Shown in pieces: positions 13,914-18,349 of a stretch of DNA of 18,349 nt (positions are counted from its first letter, which is position 1; each line of letters begins with the position of its first letter). This DNA is from CAZKUN01 sp964555935 (lineage in GTDB: Bacteria; Armatimonadota; Zipacnadia; Zipacnadales; VGFC01). The position numbers and the translations under genes were made by a program. A model generated the notes under the pieces. That model saw only the letters and a program-made list of their open reading frames with translations. It searched no databases and had not been told where the DNA came from. The stretch is taken from the NCBI GenBank assembly GCA_964555935.1, contig CAZKUN010000188.1:1-18349 (forward strand), in the 5' to 3' direction.

Positions 13914-15221
13914 ATGCGTATTCTTCACATCGCCGCGGGAGCCGGCGCAATGTACTGCGGAGCCTGCGCTCGCGACATTGCCCTCGTGCGGGGTCTGCGC
14001 GCCCGGGGCCATGATGTCAGCGTCGTGCCGCTCTACACGCCAGTGAGGATCGACGGCGACGAGCCCTTCCCCATCGCGCCCGTCTTCCTGGGTGGCATCA
14101 ACCTCTACCTTCAGCAACGTTCGGCGTTCTTCCGCCGGCTCCCAAAGACCATCGACCGGATCCTCGACAGTTCATCGCTCCTGCGCTTCGTATCCAAGTT
14201 CGCGATCAACACCAAGGCCTCCGAACTCGGCGATATGACGGTGTCGGTCCTGGCCGGCGGCAACGGCCCCCTCCGCAAAGAGTCTGATTACCTGCTCGAC
14301 TACCTTGAGAAGCAGGACAAGCCCGAGATCATCGTCATCACCAATACAATGCTCTCGGGACTCGCGCCCGAGTTCAAGAAGCGCCTCGACGTCCCGATTA
14401 TCTGCCAAGTCCAGGGCGAGGACGCCTTCGTCGGCGGCATGCCGGACCCGCACCGCATCCAGGCGGAGGAACTGATCCGAGAAAACGCCCGCTTCGTCGA
14501 TCTGTTTGTCTCGCCCAACGAGGCCTACGCGGAGACGATGCGCGGATACCTCGGCGTCCCCGAAGACAAGCTCCGCGTTGTCCGCACGGGGTTCGACGCG
14601 CAGGCATTTGACCCCGAACCCACGGGCGCGGATCAGCCTTTCACCATCGGATACCTCTCCGTCATCACGGGAGTCAAAGGGCTTGACATCCTCGTGGACG
14701 CGTGGCGCAAGCTCGTGGAAGATGAGGGGCGCGACGCTCGCCTTCTCGTCGCCGGCCGCGTGCTCGACAAGGCCTACTTCGCCGGCATCGAGCGCAGCGT
14801 GCGCGATGCCGGTCTCGCGGATCGCTTCGAGTTCCTCGGCGAACTCGAATTCGACGCAAAGGTCGACTTCCTGAACCGCTGCAGCGCGTTCTCCGTCCCC
14901 AGCCGCACGCCCGAGGTCCGAGGCCTGGCGGTCATGGAGGCGATGGCGAGCGGCTTGCCGACGGTCGCGCCGAATTCGGGTGTGTACCCGGAAGTGCTGG
15001 GCCTGACGCGAGGCGGGATGCTCTCTGAGCCTGAGAGCGCCGACGATCTGGCCGCGAAACTCGCCCAACTCATGGACGATGCCGGCGAAGCCAACCGCCT
15101 CGGCCAAGCCGGCGCGCAGGGCGTCGCCGAGCACTACAACATCGACCAGGCCGCTGATGGCATGACCGCCGCATTCCAGGACGTTGTGGCAGCGCCCTGC
15201 AAGGAGACCACCGATGCCTAG
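13914..15221 (+). CDS. Glycosyltransferase family 4 (GT-B fold)
   Basis: This is a 435-residue cytoplasmic or membrane-peripheral glycosyltransferase. The N-terminal strand and loop MRILHIAAGAGAMYCGACAR and the following RGLRARGHDVSVVPLYTP are typical of the acceptor-side Rossmann domain of a GT4 subgroup. The C-terminal domain has GYLSVITGVKGLDILVDAWR (246-265, with Lys255), RLLVAGR (276-282) and the E-x7-E motif E334...E342 in PEVRGLAVMEAMASGLP, which binds the nucleotide-sugar donor. Donor and acceptor cannot be told. The start is ATG 13914, since upstream sequence adds only a non-conserved leader. It overlaps the next propeller lipoprotein gene by eight bases, so the two are co-expressed. 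Its link to the divergent redox operon is only by position. Confidence 0.92.
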   Translation: MRILHIAAGAGAMYCGACARDIALVRGLRARGHDVSVVPLYTPVRIDGDEPFPIAPVFLGGINLYLQQRSAFFRRLPKTIDRILDSSSLLRFVSKFAINTKASELGDMTVSVLAGGNGPLRKESDYLLDYLEKQDKPEIIVITNTMLSGLAPEFKKRLDVPIICQVQGEDAFVGGMPDPHRIQAEELIRENARFVDLFVSPNEAYAETMRGYLGVPEDKLRVVRTGFDAQAFDPEPTGADQPFTIGYLSVITGVKGLDILVDAWRKLVEDEGRDARLLVAGRVLDKAYFAGIERSVRDAGLADRFEFLGELEFDAKVDFLNRCSAFSVPSRTPEVRGLAVMEAMASGLPTVAPNSGVYPEVLGLTRGGMLSEPESADDLAAKLAQLMDDAGEANRLGQAGAQGVAEHYNIDQAADGMTAAFQDVVAAPCKETTDA

Positions 15222-16509
15222 ACCGCTCCCCGGCGTCCACGCATGGCTTGCCCTGAGCCTGCTTTCGCTCGCGGGCTGCGCGCCCGTCTCCGCGGAGGAC
15301 TGGCCCCATTGGCGCGGCCCGGACCGAACGGACATCACGTCCGAGTCGTCCGGCTACGACGCCGGCGCCTGGCCTCTCGGCGATGCAGCGTGGACCAAGA
15401 ACGTGGGTCGGGGCGCTTCCTCGCCCATAGCCGTCGGCAACCGGCTCTACACCATGGGATGGGCCGCCAACCAAGAGACGCTATGGTGCTTCGACGCGGC
15501 GACAGGCGAGGATGTGTGGAAGCAATCATACGCTTGCCCGCAGTACGGCCGCTACCATACGGGAGATGAGAGCGCCTACGACAGTGTCTGCGCCACCCCC
15601 TCCTACGATCTGACCACAGGCTACATCTACACGCTCAGCATCGACGGCGAACTCAACTGCTGGGACGCCAACGCCGAAGGCGCCAAGCTCTGGGGTTTCA
15701 GCCTCTACGACACGTACGACGTGGCGCAGCGACCGAACGTTGGCGGAGGTCTGCGCGATTACGGCTACACCACGGGGCCCCTCGTCTATGCCGACTGGGT
15801 CGTCGTTGAGGTCGGCGATGACGAAGGGACGGTCATGGCCTTCGACAAGACCACCGGCACGCGGCATTGGGCCTCCGAATGCAAGGACCCCGCCGGCCAC
15901 ACGGGTGGCCTCGTCCCCATGACGGTCGAGGGCATCCCCTGCATCGCGGTTCTGACCTTGCACCGCCTGCTCGTCATTCGGCTCGATCCCGGCCGCGAGG
16001 GCGCGACTCTGGCGACGTATGATTGGCAAACGGACTTCGCCAACAACATCCCCACCCCAACCGTCCACGAAGACACGGTGATCCTATCCACCGGCTACAA
16101 CGTCAACAGGATGGAGCGTATCAAGGTCTCCTCCACCGCCGCAACGAAGATGTGGGACCAGCGATACATCACCAAGGTCTGCTGCCCGGTCGTCTACAAC
16201 GGCAACGTGTATTTCGCCTGGGGCAAGCTACGCTGCCTTGACCTGGAGACCGGCGAGCAGAAGTGGGAAGGCGGCGCCTTCCGCGACGATTCGTCCATCA
16301 TCATCACCTCAGACGGGCGGATCATCGTCTTCGGCAGCCGCACCATCGCGCTGGTCGAGACGGCGGATCGATCTCCGAATGCCTATAAGGAGCTGTCGCG
16401 GAAAGACGGCGTCGGCTCCTCGCAAACATGGCCTCACGTTGCCCTCGCCAATGGCAAGCTCTACGCCAAGGATCGCGAGGGGAACCTATTCTGTTTCTCG
16501 CTTCAATGA
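15214..16509 (+). CDS. PQQ-like beta-propeller lipoprotein
   Basis: This 431-residue protein is predicted to be lipid-anchored. The signal ends in the lipobox LAGC with Cys22. The mature protein opens with DWPHWRGPDRTD (29-40), the characteristic first-blade motif of secreted PQQ-like proteins in planctomycete-type bacteria. Later blades show FDAATGEDVW, WDANAEGAKLW, FDKTTGTRHW and LDLETGEQKW. A vicinal cysteine pair C323-C324 (KVCCPVVYNG) and additional cysteines (C92, C108, C126, C149, C223, C243, C341, C427) suggest disulfides. The start ATG 15214 has AGGAG seven bases upstream and lies inside the end of the glycosyltransferase gene. Overall layout resembles the first gene of the minus-strand operon (same closing pattern NAYKEL / SAYKEI near the C-terminus), so the two may be paralogues. 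Catalytic PQQ ligands were not identified. Confidence 0.9.
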   Translation: MPRPLPGVHAWLALSLLSLAGCAPVSAEDWPHWRGPDRTDITSESSGYDAGAWPLGDAAWTKNVGRGASSPIAVGNRLYTMGWAANQETLWCFDAATGEDVWKQSYACPQYGRYHTGDESAYDSVCATPSYDLTTGYIYTLSIDGELNCWDANAEGAKLWGFSLYDTYDVAQRPNVGGGLRDYGYTTGPLVYADWVVVEVGDDEGTVMAFDKTTGTRHWASECKDPAGHTGGLVPMTVEGIPCIAVLTLHRLLVIRLDPGREGATLATYDWQTDFANNIPTPTVHEDTVILSTGYNVNRMERIKVSSTAATKMWDQRYITKVCCPVVYNGNVYFAWGKLRCLDLETGEQKWEGGAFRDDSSIIITSDGRIIVFGSRTIALVETADRSPNAYKELSRKDGVGSSQTWPHVALANGKLYAKDREGNLFCFSLQ

Positions 16510-16552
16510 TCGGCGCCGCCAGCCGGCGCGAAAACAACAGGAGGAGTACCCA

Positions 16553-18349
16553 ATGACCGGCACGACAACTCACCGCCTCGCGTGGATCTGCGCGCTGGCC
16601 GTTCTTTGCACCCTCACCGCCCACGCAGGCGACTGGCCACAGTGGCGCGGCCCCAACGGGGATGGCGTCAGCACGGAGACGGGTCTGCTGAAAGACTGGC
16701 CCGAAGGCGGGCCTGAAGTCGCCTGGGAAATCGACAACATCGGCGAGGGCTACTCCACGGCCTGCGTCGTCGGCGACCGCATCTACACGCAGGGCAATGT
16801 TAACGGCGTCGAGCACATCATCGCGCTCAACGCCGCTGACGGCAGCCTCATCTGGGCGATCCAGCCCGAGCCCGTCAAAGCCGGCGTCGAGGCAAAGATC
16901 ACCAAGGCCATAGCCGATGGCGACGCCAACGGTGACGGCCAGCTCGAGGAGGCGGAAGCGCTTCGAATGGACGGGTTCGGCTGGGATGTCAACAAGGCCG
17001 AAGTGCCGGCCGGCGATGACGCTGCCGCCACGGCCGCCGCTCGCGCCGCCCGCCTGATGGCCGGTCTCGACGGCGACAACGACGGCTCCGTCACCATGGC
17101 TGAGGGCGCCAGCGCCTTCAGACAGTACTTCCGCGACCTCGACCAGGAAGACCCCAACGCAGATGCCGACGCCCTGGCTGATGCTCGCGCGGCCGCCGAG
17201 ATGGACGCTCGGGACGCCAACGACGATGATATCCTCGAGGGCGAGGAACTCAATGGCTCCTGGTTGCGCATGTTCATGCGGCAGATCGACAAGCGCGAGC
17301 AGGGGCGCCGCGGAGACGGCAAGCTCACGCTCGCCGAGGTCCTCGATTACCTCAAGAACCAGGAACCAGGACGCGACGGCAAGATCACCGAGGGTGAGAT
17401 GGCGACCTACTACGCCAAGGCCCTCCCCAACCGCGACGGGCTGTATTCCACCGACGAGCTGCGCGCGCACCTCAGCCTCGGCTACACCAACGGCCAGGGC
17501 AACGGACCGCGCGGCACGCCGACGTTCGAAGACGGCAAGCTCTACGTCCAGGGCGGCTTCGGCGACGTCGCCTGCCTCAACGCCGAGGACGGTAGCACCG
17601 TCTGGCACGTCAACCTGATTGAGGACTTCGGCGGCCCCATCCCCTACTGGGGCTTCAGCGAATCCATCCTCATCACCGGCGACATGGCCATTATCACCCC
17701 CGGCGGCGAGGGGGGGACGGTCGCAGCGCTTAACAAGACCACCGGCGAGGTCATCTGGCGCGCGAATGAGGTCACGACCCCGGCCGAGTACTCGACCGCA
17801 GTGCCTGCCGACATCGGCGGCATCGCGCAGATCGTGCAGTTCGCAAAAGGCGGCGTCTACGGGCTCTCGCGCGACGAGGGCCGGCTGCTCTGGACCTACG
17901 ATCACGCCAAAGGCGGACGCACAATCAACATCGCCACGCCAATCGTCGCGGACGACCACGTGCTACTATCAAGCTCCTACGGCAACGGCGCAGGCTTGGC
18001 GAAGATCACCACCGCCGACGGCGCTCAGAGCGCGGAGGAAGTCTGGTTCGAGAAGGCTCTCGATAACCACCATGGCGGGCTGATCAAGCTCGGGGATCAC
18101 GTCTACGGCACCGGCAACGGTGGGCTGGTCTGCATCAACTACCTGACCGGCGAAATCGCCTGGCAGGACAAGTCGGTCGGCAAGGGCTCTCTCACCATCG
18201 CCGACGGCATGATCTACATGCTCGGCGAGCGCCACGAGATCGCTCTCGTCGAAGCCTCGCCCGACGGTTACGTGGAGCACGGGCGCTTCGGCATCGAGAA
18301 CCTCGGCAAGCCAAGCTGGACGCATCCAGTCGTCGCCAACGGCCGACTC
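16553..18349 (+). CDS. Secreted PQQ-like beta-propeller with EF-hand insertion, 3' end cut by window edge
   Basis: The frame is open for 599 codons from ATG 16553 to the right edge; only a few C-terminal residues are probably missing. AGGAGG lies eight bases upstream. Residues 1-26 are a signal peptide (ending TAHA-G). Blade one starts DWPQWRGPNGDGVS (27-40). Between about residues 110 and 310 a region rich in EF-hand loops interrupts the propeller. Three loops look calcium-competent: 124-135 (DANGDGQLEEAE), 173-184 (DGDNDGSVTMAE) and 221-232 (DANDDDILEGEE). Three are degenerate, near 251-262, 271-282 and 291-302. Propeller blades resume at TPTFEDGKLYVQGG (322-335) and run to SWTHPVVANGRL at the edge. 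It is presumably exported to the periplasm or beyond. Ca2+-dependent binding or stabilisation is inferred; a PQQ cofactor is not shown. Confidence 0.9.
   Translation, partial: MTGTTTHRLAWICALAVLCTLTAHAGDWPQWRGPNGDGVSTETGLLKDWPEGGPEVAWEIDNIGEGYSTACVVGDRIYTQGNVNGVEHIIALNAADGSLIWAIQPEPVKAGVEAKITKAIADGDANGDGQLEEAEALRMDGFGWDVNKAEVPAGDDAAATAAARAARLMAGLDGDNDGSVTMAEGASAFRQYFRDLDQEDPNADADALADARAAAEMDARDANDDDILEGEELNGSWLRMFMRQIDKREQGRRGDGKLTLAEVLDYLKNQEPGRDGKITEGEMATYYAKALPNRDGLYSTDELRAHLSLGYTNGQGNGPRGTPTFEDGKLYVQGGFGDVACLNAEDGSTVWHVNLIEDFGGPIPYWGFSESILITGDMAIITPGGEGGTVAALNKTTGEVIWRANEVTTPAEYSTAVPADIGGIAQIVQFAKGGVYGLSRDEGRLLWTYDHAKGGRTINIATPIVADDHVLLSSSYGNGAGLAKITTADGAQSAEEVWFEKALDNHHGGLIKLGDHVYGTGNGGLVCINYLTGEIAWQDKSVGKGSLTIADGMIYMLGERHEIALVEASPDGYVEHGRFGIENLGKPSWTHPVVANGRL

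Noticed and set aside
14172..15338. 388-residue minus-strand frame
   Set aside because: It is antisense to the glycosyltransferase, with no recognisable domain or ribosome binding site.
16322..17959. 545-residue open frame on the minus strand
   Set aside because: It lies opposite the EF-hand propeller, whose domains, signal peptide and ribosome binding site are clear. Long antisense frames are expected at this GC content, and it shows no domain motifs.

Overview
The window is about 18.3 kb of GC-rich bacterial DNA with almost no non-coding space. Its strongest taxonomic hint is four BamB/PQQ-like beta-propeller proteins, two of which open their mature part with a D-W-P-x-W-R-G-P type motif; one of these carries EF-hand loops. 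This combination is common in Planctomycetota, Lentisphaerota, Kiritimatiellota and related uncultured lineages such as Hydrogenedentota. That placement is an inference from protein style only. No RNA gene, insertion sequence, CRISPR array or phage gene was seen.

Minus strand, 13603 down to 1: one tightly packed ten-gene array, probably a single operon running off the left edge. In transcription order it encodes: a membrane-anchored PQQ-like propeller; an NHL-repeat lipoprotein with a CGCC motif; a 73-residue Tat-signal protein with four cysteines; a Tat-signal ferredoxin with four [4Fe-4S] motifs (NapG-like); a NapH/NosR-like membrane polyferredoxin; a three-TM protein with a proline-rich stalk and a PQQ-like propeller; a NuoE-NuoF fusion with a two-cluster ferredoxin tail; a NuoG/GltD-like Fe-S flavoprotein that lacks the usual NAD(P)H domain; and a LolD/MacB-type ABC ATPase with its FtsX-type permease. 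Most junctions are overlaps of 1 to 11 bases.

Plus strand, 13914 to 18349: a family-4 glycosyltransferase overlaps a PQQ-like propeller lipoprotein by 8 bases, followed by a secreted PQQ-like propeller with an EF-hand insertion that is cut by the right edge. A 310-bp divergent spacer (13604-13913) separates the two blocks and presumably holds promoters for both.

Working model (inference): the minus-strand operon builds a membrane-spanning electron path. A cytoplasmic NADH-type FMN/Fe-S unit (NuoEF fusion plus GltD-like partner) exchanges electrons with the cytoplasmic clusters of the NapH-like protein. From there the path leads to the exported NapG-like ferredoxin and the periplasmic propeller and NHL proteins. 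The coupled ABC transporter would serve assembly, export or lipoprotein release. No hydrogenase, molybdopterin, nitrate or N2O reductase subunit lies in the window, so the terminal substrate is unknown.
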